Shown here one piece after another: positions 16,198-24,571 of a stretch of DNA of 52,151 nt (the stretch's first letter is position 1; the number at the start of each line of letters is the position of its first letter). The notes beneath the pieces were generated by a model. That model was not told where the DNA came from, did not search any database, and saw only the letters and a list, made by a program, of their open reading frames with translations. Origin of the DNA: Dehalococcoidia bacterium (GTDB lineage Bacteria > Chloroflexota > Dehalococcoidia > GIF9 > AB-539-J10); the NCBI GenBank assembly GCA_016930935.1, contig JAFGFT010000058.1, positions 1 through 52,151 of the forward strand, in the 5' to 3' direction. A program made the position numbers and the translations under genes.

Positions 16198-16372
16198 AAT
16201 TCTGTGATGAAACTGACCGCACATCGTCATGGTAGACAGTGCTGAGAGGCTCAAGTGGGGCCCTGTTCGGGTATGGACAGGGCCTTCTGTTTGTGTGTGA
16301 GGAGATCAAAGGAAGGACGGCGGACCACAAGTTGCTCAATACGGGGTTCTGAAGACCCCTCCAGGAGGATTG
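16198..16372 (+). promoter_or_regulatory. Structured leader of ppdK with terminator-like hairpin
   Basis: From the predicted start near 16198 the leader runs about 175 bases. It contains GGCCCTGT (16259-16266) pairing with ACAGGGCC (16277-16284), followed by a T-rich run TTCTGTTTG, which resembles an intrinsic terminator or attenuator. A second hairpin GGGGT/ACCCC lies just before the ribosome site. A 12-codon frame (MKLTAHRHGRQC) precedes the first hairpin but lacks a ribosome site. Confidence 0.4.
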
Positions 16373-19069
16373 ATGATACCGAAGTATGTGTACTCGTTTG
16401 GCAATGGCACGGCTGAGGGCAGGGCGGACCTCAAGGATCTGCTCGGTGGAAAAGGAGCGAACCTCGCAGAGATGGCACGCATGGGCGTTCCCGTCCCTCC
16501 TGGCTTCACAATAATTTCCGACGCCTGCAACCTCTATCTGAAGGAGAGTCAGGAACTCCCTGAAGGACTCAAGGAACAGGCGGAGGCAGCGCTGGAGGTG
16601 CTCGAGAAGTCGACTGACACCAGGTTTGGCGACAAGACCGACCCGCTCCTGGTCTCTGTGCGTTCAGGAGCACGCATCTCCATGCCCGGAATGATGGACA
16701 CCATTCTGAACCTCGGATTGAACGAGGATTCGGTGCGTGCCCTCTCCAAGAAGACGAACAACCCGCGTTTCGCGTGGGATAGCTTCCGTCGACTGATCAA
16801 GATGTATGGCAATGTTGTTCTTGGGATGCCGGACGCCGTACTGACTACTATCGAGAACCGTCTCAAGGCAGAGCGCAACGTCAAACTTGACAGCGAGCTT
16901 CCCGCTGAGGACCTCCCCATGCTCACGCAACTGATGCGTGACGAGATCAAGAAGTTCACCGGCAAAGAGTTCCCGCTTGAGCCGCGAGAGCAACTCTGGA
17001 CAGCCATCCAGGCCGTGTTCAGCTCATGGAACAATCCTCGTGCTATCGCCTATCGCGAGATGAACGAGATATCCCATGATATCGGCACCGCCGTCACGGT
17101 ACAGACGATGGTGTTCGGCAACATGGGAGACGATTGCGCCACAGGCGTTGCGTTCTCACGTGACCCTTCCACCGGAGCGAAGGTACTCACCGGCGAATTC
17201 CTTCCCAATGCGCAGGGTGAGGACATCGTTGCGGGAACCGCAACGCCGCGACCTGTCCTGGAGATGAAGGAGATTCTGCCTGAGGTCTACGGGGAACTCG
17301 AGGACATGGCCCGCAAACTTGAGAAACACTTCAAGGACGTCCAGGACATAGAGTTCACCATCCAGAACGGCAAGCTCTGGATACTACAGACGCGCGCCGG
17401 CAAGCGCGCTGCCCAGGCCTCCATCAAGGTCGCAACAGACCTCACACGAGAGCGGGTGATGGGCGCCACCCAGGCATTTCTTCGCATAACACCGCAACAG
17501 CTTGAGCAAGTGCTGCACCCCACTATCGACCCGAGCGCCAAGACAGAAGTCGTGGCCCACGGACTGCCGGCGTCTCCAGGCGCAGCCTCGGGTAGAGTTG
17601 CCTTCAACCCGGACGAACTCATAGAGCTGCAGACCAGGGAAGGTGGGGCCTTTATCCTCGTGCGAAGCGAGACATCCGCTGACGACATACGTGGAATCAA
17701 TGCCGCCGTGGGCATTCTCACAACGCGAGGAGGTATTACCTCACACGCGGCAGTCGTAGCTCGCGGCATGGGAAAGTGCTGCGTTGTTGGAGCCTCCGCC
17801 ATAGACATACACGAAGACAAAGATGAGTTTGTCGTTGGCAACCGCATCGTCTCAAAGGGCGAATGGATTACCCTGGATGGCACCACCGGAGAGGTCATGC
17901 TCGGCGAGCTACCGACCATACGACCACAACTCAGCAGCGAGTTCCAGGAACTCATGCTCTGGTCGGACCTCGTCAAGGAAATGGGCGTGATGACCAACGC
18001 CGACACTGCGGCTGACTCCAAGGTCGCTCGGCAGTTCGGAGCAGAAGGAATCGGTCTCTGCAGGACGGAGCACATGTTCTTCCAGCAGGACCGCATCGAT
18101 CACTTCCGCAAGGCCATTCTTGCCCAGGAGAAGGAAGAGAGAGAGGAAGCTCTCAAAGAGTTACTCCCGTTCCAGAAGGCCGATTTCCTGGATATTTTCC
18201 AGGTGATGGAGGGACTGCCTGTTACCGTGCGCCTGCTCGACCCACCATTGCATGAATTCCTGCCTCTGCCACACGATGAGGAAGGCCTCACATCACTGGC
18301 CAAGCGGCTCGACCTTCCCTATCGTCGAGTTCGAGAAAGAGTGCATGCGCTCGAGCAGTTCAACCCGATGCTCGGACACCGCGGCTGCCGCCTCGGTATC
18401 ACCTTCCCGGAGATATACGAGATGCAGGTCCGCGCGATTATCGAGGCCGCGTACGAGCTTATTCGCCAGGGCACCACAGTGCTGCCGGAGATAATGCTCC
18501 CCTTCATCTGCATCGAGGAGGAACTGGCCATCCTTCGCGAACTTGTGTTCAACACCGCGGAGAAGGTACGTCTGGAGATGAACTTCCCGGAAGCCAGCTT
18601 CAAGTTCGGCATAATGATAGAACTGCCCAGGGCCGCACTCATCGCTGACAAGCTTGCCCCCTACTGCGATTTCTTCTCCTTCGGCACAAACGACCTGACA
18701 CAGGCGACCTATGGCTTCAGCCGCGACGACATCGGCACCTTCCTTCCCGCATACGTTGACCATGGAATCCTGAAGAAGGACCCGTTTGCGACTGTCGACA
18801 AGTCCGCCGTGGGCGAATTGATGCGCACGTGCGCAGAGCGTGGCAGGCGGACTAACTCGAATCTCAAGATTGGCGTGTGCGGAGAGCACGGTGGCGATCC
18901 TGAGTCAGTCAAGTTCTTCCACCAGATAGGCGTGGACTACGTAAGCTGCTCACCCTACCGCGTGCCCGTCGCCAGGTTTGCCGCGTCGCAAGCCGCCATC
19001 CTGACGAAAAGCGAGAGCGTTTCCCCTGACCACACCCGGTCCAAGATGGTGCACGGCGGAGCGAAGTAA
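16373..19069 (+). CDS. ppdK: Pyruvate, phosphate dikinase
   Basis: This 898-residue enzyme interconverts pyruvate + ATP + phosphate and phosphoenolpyruvate + AMP + diphosphate. The order is an ATP-grasp domain (LLGGKGANLAEM near the start; GVAFSRDPSTGAK), a swivelling phosphohistidine domain (GGITSHAAVVARGMG, His458 as phosphoryl carrier), and a PEP/pyruvate barrel (EGIGLCRTEHMFF; FGTNDLTQATYGFSRDD; GVCGEHGGDP with Cys836; DYVSCSPYRVPVARFAA). The length equals that of bacterial PPDK. The ATG at 16373 is preceded by CAGGAGGA; a TTG lies one codon earlier. A clear promoter and long leader precede it. It serves gluconeogenesis or PPi-linked glycolysis. Confidence 0.96.
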   Translation: MIPKYVYSFGNGTAEGRADLKDLLGGKGANLAEMARMGVPVPPGFTIISDACNLYLKESQELPEGLKEQAEAALEVLEKSTDTRFGDKTDPLLVSVRSGARISMPGMMDTILNLGLNEDSVRALSKKTNNPRFAWDSFRRLIKMYGNVVLGMPDAVLTTIENRLKAERNVKLDSELPAEDLPMLTQLMRDEIKKFTGKEFPLEPREQLWTAIQAVFSSWNNPRAIAYREMNEISHDIGTAVTVQTMVFGNMGDDCATGVAFSRDPSTGAKVLTGEFLPNAQGEDIVAGTATPRPVLEMKEILPEVYGELEDMARKLEKHFKDVQDIEFTIQNGKLWILQTRAGKRAAQASIKVATDLTRERVMGATQAFLRITPQQLEQVLHPTIDPSAKTEVVAHGLPASPGAASGRVAFNPDELIELQTREGGAFILVRSETSADDIRGINAAVGILTTRGGITSHAAVVARGMGKCCVVGASAIDIHEDKDEFVVGNRIVSKGEWITLDGTTGEVMLGELPTIRPQLSSEFQELMLWSDLVKEMGVMTNADTAADSKVARQFGAEGIGLCRTEHMFFQQDRIDHFRKAILAQEKEEREEALKELLPFQKADFLDIFQVMEGLPVTVRLLDPPLHEFLPLPHDEEGLTSLAKRLDLPYRRVRERVHALEQFNPMLGHRGCRLGITFPEIYEMQVRAIIEAAYELIRQGTTVLPEIMLPFICIEEELAILRELVFNTAEKVRLEMNFPEASFKFGIMIELPRAALIADKLAPYCDFFSFGTNDLTQATYGFSRDDIGTFLPAYVDHGILKKDPFATVDKSAVGELMRTCAERGRRTNSNLKIGVCGEHGGDPESVKFFHQIGVDYVSCSPYRVPVARFAASQAAILTKSESVSPDHTRSKMVHGGAK

Positions 19070-19112
19070 CTCTCTGCCTCACGACGTGAGACAGTTGCAT
19101 GGGAAAGAGGAC

Positions 19113-20087
19113 ATGGCAGGAGAGCACGGCCTGTCCGGGTTCCTACGTATACTGGCACTGACGCAACTGGTGCTTCTGCTAGGCACAAGCACCAGTTGCG
19201 CATCTTCTGCCTCTTCTCCCACGGTATCCCCCTCCGTCGCTCCAATCCACGTCTCAATCGTCTGCCACAACGAAGAACCCAGAAACGCAGCGGCCCCCGC
19301 GTACGCAGAAGACCAGGCCTACTTCCTGCGCAATCGTGAGGCAACCATCGAGTTTGCCCGCATGCTTCACGACCAGGATGTGATGTTCAACTTTCAATCA
19401 GACTGGGATTTCGTGAAGGGCGAACTGAAGTATGACAGAGGCTCCCACTCAACAGGGGACAAGAATGTGCTCCGCTATCTCGTACAGAACCTGGGCTTCG
19501 AGGTTGACCCCCACGCGCACGAGAAGCGCTACACATATGCCGATGTTGCCTTCCTGCACGGTGAAGCAGGCGTGCCGGTATCACACCTCGCAGGTGGCTT
19601 CGTGGCTTATCCGCCTTCGGACTCGAAACTTGAGTACTTCCGACAGGAACTGTGCGGCCAACAACATGACTGCACATGGAGCGCCGAGGCGCTCTGGGGC
19701 GGCAGCACCTCAGGACACGTCAACGAGGAGGAACTGTGGATATCCGGAATATGGAAGCCCATGGACAATACGCACTTCCTTGAGCATGACGATGATGCGC
19801 CTCTGCCTCACATCGGTGGCTACCGTTCAAACTGGGACGGTCTGGCCAATCTACTTGAACATCAACGCAATGGCGACCTCGAAGCCGCCAGGATCTACAC
19901 CCAGACCATCTTCGTTCGGCAGGCCGACATGCTGAGACCGCAATTCCTGCAGGAGTTCAAGACGGAGATTCAGTCCCTCCAGAACGAGACCTCACAGGGA
20001 CTCATACGCTGGGTCGGTTTGAATGAACTGCTCGCTATCTGGGAAGACGAGTACGCCGGCAATCCGAACATGTACGCGTATCGCTGA
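19113..20087 (+). CDS. Lipoprotein with polysaccharide-deacetylase-like features
   Basis: This 324-residue protein has a signal segment ending TSTSC (lipobox-like; Cys near residue 29), so it is probably lipid-anchored outside the membrane. The body starts with PIHVSIVCHNEEPR, then NFQSDWDFV, TGDKNVLRYL and EVDPHAHEKRYTYADVAFL. These His/Asp-rich strands resemble the metal site order of NodB-like or other carbohydrate-active barrels. I recognise the pattern only as an uncharacterised deacetylase-like family. The ATG at 19113 follows GGAAAGAGG. It lies 43 bp after ppdK and ends exactly where the convergent nitroreductase gene ends. Confidence 0.6.
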   Translation: MAGEHGLSGFLRILALTQLVLLLGTSTSCASSASSPTVSPSVAPIHVSIVCHNEEPRNAAAPAYAEDQAYFLRNREATIEFARMLHDQDVMFNFQSDWDFVKGELKYDRGSHSTGDKNVLRYLVQNLGFEVDPHAHEKRYTYADVAFLHGEAGVPVSHLAGGFVAYPPSDSKLEYFRQELCGQQHDCTWSAEALWGGSTSGHVNEEELWISGIWKPMDNTHFLEHDDDAPLPHIGGYRSNWDGLANLLEHQRNGDLEAARIYTQTIFVRQADMLRPQFLQEFKTEIQSLQNETSQGLIRWVGLNELLAIWEDEYAGNPNMYAYR

Positions 20088-20810
20088 CTACGCCTGTCGT
20101 CGAACCCGCGTGACCGTCTCCGACCAGATGAATTCACCGGCAGCTTCGTCGGACCGCCGCTTCGCCTCGTCAAAACGGCCCCAGTGCACAACCTCGTCAA
20201 GAGAGCGACGATGCGGCGCGCGACTACGTGCAGGCTCCAATGCTGTCGCCCTCGCACCCTCCACTTCGTCTGCGTAGCCGAGCGGCACGATGTGGTCAAT
20301 TGTAAACACATCGGGGATACCAAGCATCTCCCTGATTCCAGCCTCTGCAGCACCCCCCTGAAGCGTACCCCATGCAGTTGCCAGGCCCAGGCTGGCAGCG
20401 GCGAGCTGGAGCCCGTAGACACAGATGGACAGGCTCTGGCGAAGAAGTACATTGCCCCTCAGAATCGTAGGATACGCTGGCAACATCCGACGGTCGCCCA
20501 GCACAAGGATGATGACGGGGGCCTGAAAGAGGAAGGGCTGCACGGACACGCTCCACTCGAATGTGGGGTCCTTCTTCCGGGCATCTGCGAATACTGACGC
20601 TGCGGCCAGCGCCACATTGCGCCGGATGTCCGCATCCTCAACCACAACGAATTCCCACGGTTGGCTGTTGGCAGCGGAAGGGGAAAGCCGGGCCACTTCA
20701 AGCACCTTCTCTACAAGTTCTCTAGAGACGGGGGCAGGCTTGAAACGCCGCACGCTTCTTCTGGCGGCAACGATATCGTGGAGAGACTCGTAGGCGGCTG
20801 CGTCAGGCAT
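20088..20810 (-). CDS. Nitroreductase-family protein
   Basis: This 240-residue FMN-dependent oxidoreductase starts IVAARRSVRRFKPAPVS and has ARLSPSAANSQPWEFVVVED, the flavin-binding signature. GLATAWGTLQGG and IPLGY-type segments (HIVPLGYADE) follow in the second half. Such enzymes reduce nitro compounds, quinones or flavins with NAD(P)H. The C-terminal 40 residues, rich in Arg and Glu, extend past the usual end. GGGAG precedes the ATG. It is convergent with and directly abuts the preceding lipoprotein gene, so the two stop codons are adjacent. Confidence 0.85.
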   Translation of the reverse strand: MPDAAAYESLHDIVAARRSVRRFKPAPVSRELVEKVLEVARLSPSAANSQPWEFVVVEDADIRRNVALAAASVFADARKKDPTFEWSVSVQPFLFQAPVIILVLGDRRMLPAYPTILRGNVLLRQSLSICVYGLQLAAASLGLATAWGTLQGGAAEAGIREMLGIPDVFTIDHIVPLGYADEVEGARATALEPARSRAPHRRSLDEVVHWGRFDEAKRRSDEAAGEFIWSETVTRVRRQA

Positions 20811-20946
20811 AATCGGCTCCCGAATTCCAATTCAAGGTCTCGCTGCCAGCAAATTAGAGTCCGATTCTACACTCGCCGTATTATCGGCAGATGAGTCAAT
20901 AGGCTAAGGACTGCATCAAACAGAATGCACGGCTCGGAACCTTCTA

Positions 20947-21384
20947 TCAGCCATTGCCAAGCGAATTGAGCCCACCCTTCTGAAGCCCTGCTTCTGAAGT
21001 GAGGTAGCGAAGTTCAAGCTTCAGACGAAGTCGTGAGTTCCATACCGCATGTTCACCACGTTCCGAAACGATATCCTGCGTCCAATCTCGAACTACGTTC
21101 TTCTCTTCTTCGGAGAGTCCCAGTGGTTCGATGTTGCCGAGGTACTCGAGCACGTCCTGCGCATCTTCAGGAAACCTCAGTCCCTGGTCACCTTCCTCCA
21201 GAGTCCTGGCGAACTCCTCGCTCAATACACCTGAATGCTGGGCCGCCGCCTGCCGGAATTTCTCCTGGCGCGCCAGGTCCTCCGGGTTCACTTGACGACG
21301 CTTCGCCTCTTCACGAGCCTTTGAGGCTACCTGTGGTCCGCTCTTCTTTCCGAAGAGACGTCCGATGACATCATTGAACCCCAT
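20947..21384 (-). CDS. Conserved-looking soluble protein of unknown function
   Basis: This 145-residue protein has AAGGAGGTGGC before its ATG, so it is very likely real. The start reads MGFNDVIGRLFGKK, an amphipathic helix that could touch the membrane, then a basic stretch (KAREEAKRRQ) and a highly charged, mostly helical body with a predicted acidic core. There are no cysteines, signal peptide or membrane helix. I do not recognise the family. It is divergent from the Cys-repeat protein gene across a gap of about 425 bases. A -10-like TAGAAT lies on the minus strand near 21541-21546. Confidence 0.6.
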   Translation of the reverse strand: MGFNDVIGRLFGKKSGPQVASKAREEAKRRQVNPEDLARQEKFRQAAAQHSGVLSEEFARTLEEGDQGLRFPEDAQDVLEYLGNIEPLGLSEEEKNVVRDWTQDIVSERGEHAVWNSRLRLKLELRYLTSEAGLQKGGLNSLGNG

Positions 21385-21810
21385 CGGGCCACCTCCTTCT
21401 AGGCAGATATCGACAGAAGAACTTTCAGGAACACGTGGGAGGAATCACACCTGTCCCGCTCAGAACGCTCCCTGTACAATGGGTCGCCAGCATCCTGTAG
21501 CCATCCCTGCGACTCTTTACATCACAGGCACATGCGCGCGTATTCTACCACACCACCATCAGCAGCCCTCACGCAGATTACGAATCACGACAACTGTCTC
21601 GAGAAACAGCAGTCTCGTTCCACCTCCCTCCCCTATCCCAAGACCATTGAACTAATGTCCTCCGTGAGACACGTCCCGAAAGATGAACGCAATCACGTAC
21701 AGGTTGATTCACACAATCACGCAACAAAATTCATGGACCCTTCACGCATCACTGATAGCATGATCTCGCGAAGACAGGAAAGACTCCTGAACCAGAAACA
21801 AGGAGGGCAA
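21385..21810. promoter_or_regulatory. Divergent intergenic region
   Basis: About 425 bases separate two divergent genes. The minus strand has TAGAAT at 21541-21546, with the sequence following it identical to that after the TAGAAT upstream of the hyi gene (about 41685). A clear -35 is not seen, and I see no gene. The plus-strand frame that runs through here into the repeat protein lacks a start site and family similarity. Confidence 0.35.
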
Positions 21811-22230
21811 ATGACATCAGGTAAGAAAATGGCTATCGCGCTCGCGGTGGCGCTTCCATTGGTGGTGCTGGGTGCAGGAATAGCGATGGCTGCTGACGAC
21901 GTACCTGGACTGAAGGCCGGAGATGGGGCCACACTCACCTCGTTCGGAACTGCAAACAGCGTGGAGGTGACCTCATCTCCCGCAAATTGCGATGATTGTA
22001 CTGGCGACTGTGCATCGGGGACGGGTGAATGTGACGGCTCGGGCGATTGTGATGGCTCCGGCAACTGTGTGGGTTCGGGTGACTGCACTGGCTCCGGCGA
22101 TTGTGATGGCTCGGGCGACTGTGATGGGTCCGGCTCATGCCTGACCGGCAGCGAGCAAGGCAGTTGCGGCAAGAGCGCAGCAAGTTCCAAAGCCTCCAAC
22201 GGAAGCGCCTGTGGTGGGTGCGCCCGGTAG
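21811..22230 (+). CDS. Secreted protein with six-residue Cys repeats (GSGDCD type)
   Basis: This 139-residue protein has AAGGAGGG before its ATG, a signal peptide (about 27 residues, ending AGIAMA) and a low-complexity middle. Cysteine recurs every six residues through units such as DGSGDC, VGSGDC and TGSGDC. The end reads SACGGCAR. About eleven cysteines with intervening Asp and Ser make a regular ladder that could bind metal, stack as a small solenoid, or be modified after translation. No maturation enzyme is adjacent. A long hairpin lies just downstream, then a two-component system whose sensor also has an exposed Cys cluster. The family is not recognised. Confidence 0.65.
   Translation: MTSGKKMAIALAVALPLVVLGAGIAMAADDVPGLKAGDGATLTSFGTANSVEVTSSPANCDDCTGDCASGTGECDGSGDCDGSGNCVGSGDCTGSGDCDGSGDCDGSGSCLTGSEQGSCGKSAASSKASNGSACGGCAR
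22036..22143 (+). repeat. Six tandem 18-bp coding repeats
   Basis: Six imperfect copies of an 18-bp unit of the form GGCTCSGGCRAYTGTGAT encode the GSGDCD-type hexapeptides. Codon third positions vary between copies, which suggests the repeats are old enough to be kept by selection on the protein. Confidence 0.85.
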
Positions 22231-22290
22231 GACCCCTCATGGCACGTGCTCGATGACCGCATCTCTGACGATTCTGAAAATGCTACCCCC

Positions 22291-22321
22291 TACTCCCTCC
22301 CGGCTACGCCGGGAGGGAGTA
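22291..22321 (+). terminator. Strong hairpin after the Cys-repeat gene
   Basis: A perfect 14-bp stem (22291-22304 with 22308-22321, arms starting TACTCCC and ending GGGAGTA) closes a 3-base loop TAC. The 3-prime flank is only mildly T-rich (TCCCATTTCTTC), so it may be a transcription stop or an RNA-stabilising end. Confidence 0.6.
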
Positions 22322-22656
22322 TCCCATTTCTTCACTCAATCACCATGGGCAATGCGCACGCGCAGCACAAATGGTCGCTGTCCCTATCCGTGGGCCGGAG
22401 TGCATTCCAGTTTGTCTCTGCAGTCGGCGCGGTACAGGGATACTTCTTTTCCTGTCATCACTTCCCTGGAGGCAGCCTCACTCACGACATGTCTTTGATT
22501 GGACTATCGACGATACAGGTAATCAAATTGAAAGAGAACTTCCGCCTGCTCTCTACCACAACTCCGTCCGGAACCGAGTCCGGTAGTCTTTCCCAGACCT
22601 CACCCTCGAACGCATGTGCTACCATGAACATTCGAGGTCTGGAGGACTCGAAGGAC

Positions 22657-23367
22657 ATGGGAACAGGCACCGTCCTACTCGTCGATGATGAACTCAAGGT
22701 CTGCGATCTCCTTCGAGTCTACCTTGAACGAGCAGGCTACGAGGTTTCGTGCGTACAAGATGGGAGCGTGGCTATTGAGGAGATTGAGCGCCGCAACCCG
22801 GCCCTCATCCTGCTCGACCTGAATCTCCCGGGCATGGACGGACTCGAGATATGCAGGACCATCCGAAGGACCTCAGATGTTCCCATCATCATGCTGACTG
22901 CCCGTGACGAGGAGGCAGACAGAATCGTGGGTCTTGAACTCGGCGCTGACGACTATGTCACCAAACCATTCAGCCCAAGGGAAGTGGTCGCCCGCGTGAA
23001 GGCAGTTCTGCGTCGCCGTGCAACTGCATCAGAGGACGTGCGCCCGTTGCAGATAGGAACGCTGCTCATCGACGCGTCGCGTCACAACGTCACCTACCGT
23101 GACAAACCATTGGTGCTGACATCACGTGAGTTTGCCATCATAGAGTTCCTCGCAAGAAATCCCGGGAGAGTGTTCTCCAGAGCACAGCTGCTCGACCGCG
23201 TCTTCGGCATCGACTTCGATGGCTACGAACGGACGATTGACGCCCACATCAAGAACATACGGCAGAAGCTCTTGGAACTCTCTTCGGAATCTCCAACGCC
23301 ACTTGTGACCGTACGTGGCGTAGGGTACAAGCTGGAGTCAGGTGGAGATGCGAAGCCTCAGGCTTAA
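22657..23367 (+). CDS. OmpR-family response regulator
   Basis: This 236-residue regulator has a receiver domain (acidic pair D10-D11, phospho-acceptor D54 in LLDLNLPG, K103 in TKPF) and a C-terminal winged-helix DNA-binding domain (LTSREFAIIEFLARNPGRV, then RTIDAHIKNIRQKL and VRGVGYKLE). The ATG at 22657 is closest to the family start; AAGGA lies just before it and GGAGG a little further. The frame is open for 400 bases upstream but without similarity. It overlaps the sensor kinase gene by 20 bases, so the pair is cotranslated. Confidence 0.92.
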   Translation: MGTGTVLLVDDELKVCDLLRVYLERAGYEVSCVQDGSVAIEEIERRNPALILLDLNLPGMDGLEICRTIRRTSDVPIIMLTARDEEADRIVGLELGADDYVTKPFSPREVVARVKAVLRRRATASEDVRPLQIGTLLIDASRHNVTYRDKPLVLTSREFAIIEFLARNPGRVFSRAQLLDRVFGIDFDGYERTIDAHIKNIRQKLLELSSESPTPLVTVRGVGYKLESGGDAKPQA

Positions 23368-24484
23368 GCTCAGCCTCCTGTTCATGTTGGTCTCGCTGGT
23401 CGCAGTGCTTATCGTTGCGCTCTGGTTCAACGAAGTGTCGGAGCGGGAATTCTGCCTGTACTGCGAGCATACCTGCATGATGGAAGGGGACAACGGAGAA
23501 GGAGACGGGCAGGACTGCTTCTCAGCCACCATGTCCGGAGCGAGAGAACAGGCCTACCTCGACGCCCTTCAGCACTCCCTCTGGCAGGCCGCTCTCATCG
23601 CTGCAATGGTCGCCATTCTCCTCGCATTCTTTTTCAGCCGACTCATCACCGGTCCCATCAACTCGTTGAAGTGGTCGGCCCAACGAATCCGCGACGGCGA
23701 TTTCGCACAACGCGTAAAGGTTCAGACGGAAGATGAACTGGGAGAACTGGCTCTCACCTTCAACAGCATGGCAGAACAACTGGAGCTGCGAGAGCGCGGA
23801 CGCAAACAGCTTCTGGCAGATGTAGCACACGAGTTGCGGACCCCTTTGAGCATCATCCAGGGCAATCTTGAGGCATGGCGCGATGGAGTGGTGGCACCTA
23901 CCGCCGAATCCATAGCACCCGTGCATGAGGAAGCGGTGACGCTCGCGCGACTCATCACCGACCTGCGGGACCTCTCTCTCGCCGAAGCAGGTCAACTGAG
24001 CCTCCACCGTGAGCCCACCAACATGCAGGAACTTGTCTCATCAGTACTCGGTTCGTACTCCGAACGAGCTGGAACACATGGAGTTGCGCTGAACTTTGCA
24101 CCTGAAGCCCAATTGCCACCAGTCGACGTCGACCCTGGGCGCGTCCGGCAGGTGCTGTCCAACCTGCTCGACAACGCACTTCGCCATACTCCTCGAGACG
24201 GCAGCATTCGGGTGTCACTATCCGCGGGGCCGCCTGAATTCCTCACCATATCCGTAGAAGACGATGGTGCCGGAATCGCTGCCGAGGACTTGCCCCATGT
24301 CTTCGAACACTTCTACAAGGTCGACCGCTCTCGAGAACGAAGTCGGTCAGGCTCCGGCATCGGTCTTGCCATCGTCAAACAGATCGTAGAGGCGCACGGC
24401 GGACAGGTTCGCGTCGTGAGCACTCCCGGCAAGGGAAGCTCATTCTCATTCACATTGCCGGCTTCACACACAGAATCTGCGTAG
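23348..24484 (+). CDS. Sensor histidine kinase with Cys-rich external loop
   Basis: This 378-residue kinase has helix 1 (about residues 10-26), an external loop of about 50 residues, helix 2 (about 80-97), HAMP, then HisKA with VAHELRTPLS (His161) and the ATPase domain (NLLDNALRHTP, VEDDGAGIA, SGSGIGLAIVK). The loop contains Cys36, Cys39, Cys43 and Cys57 (FCLYCEHTC and GQDC). Such a cluster outside the membrane could bind Zn, Cu or another soft metal, or sense redox state. The gene overlaps the response regulator. The ATG at 23348 or the GTG two codons earlier is the start. Confidence 0.9.
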   Translation: MRSLRLKLSLLFMLVSLVAVLIVALWFNEVSEREFCLYCEHTCMMEGDNGEGDGQDCFSATMSGAREQAYLDALQHSLWQAALIAAMVAILLAFFFSRLITGPINSLKWSAQRIRDGDFAQRVKVQTEDELGELALTFNSMAEQLELRERGRKQLLADVAHELRTPLSIIQGNLEAWRDGVVAPTAESIAPVHEEAVTLARLITDLRDLSLAEAGQLSLHREPTNMQELVSSVLGSYSERAGTHGVALNFAPEAQLPPVDVDPGRVRQVLSNLLDNALRHTPRDGSIRVSLSAGPPEFLTISVEDDGAGIAAEDLPHVFEHFYKVDRSRERSRSGSGIGLAIVKQIVEAHGGQVRVVSTPGKGSSFSFTLPASHTESA

Positions 24485-24506
24485 CAGGAACCCCTTTGCG
24501 GGAGCA

Positions 24507-24537
24507 TTGACAGGAGGGTGCCCCCTCAAAGTAGAGT
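24507..24537 (+). promoter_or_regulatory. Promoter of the first 2-hydroxyacid dehydrogenase
   Basis: TTGACA (24507-24512), a 19-bp spacer and TAGAGT (24532-24537). The spacer contains the inverted repeat GAGGG/CCCTC. The start point would be about 30 bases before the ATG. Confidence 0.5.
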
Positions 24538-24571
24538 GTCAGGGGAGTTCGTCTCAGGGAGGAAAACCACC

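Noticed and set aside
22561-22590. Direct repeat GTCCGG near the response regulator
   Set aside because: It is too short and common to interpret as a binding site.
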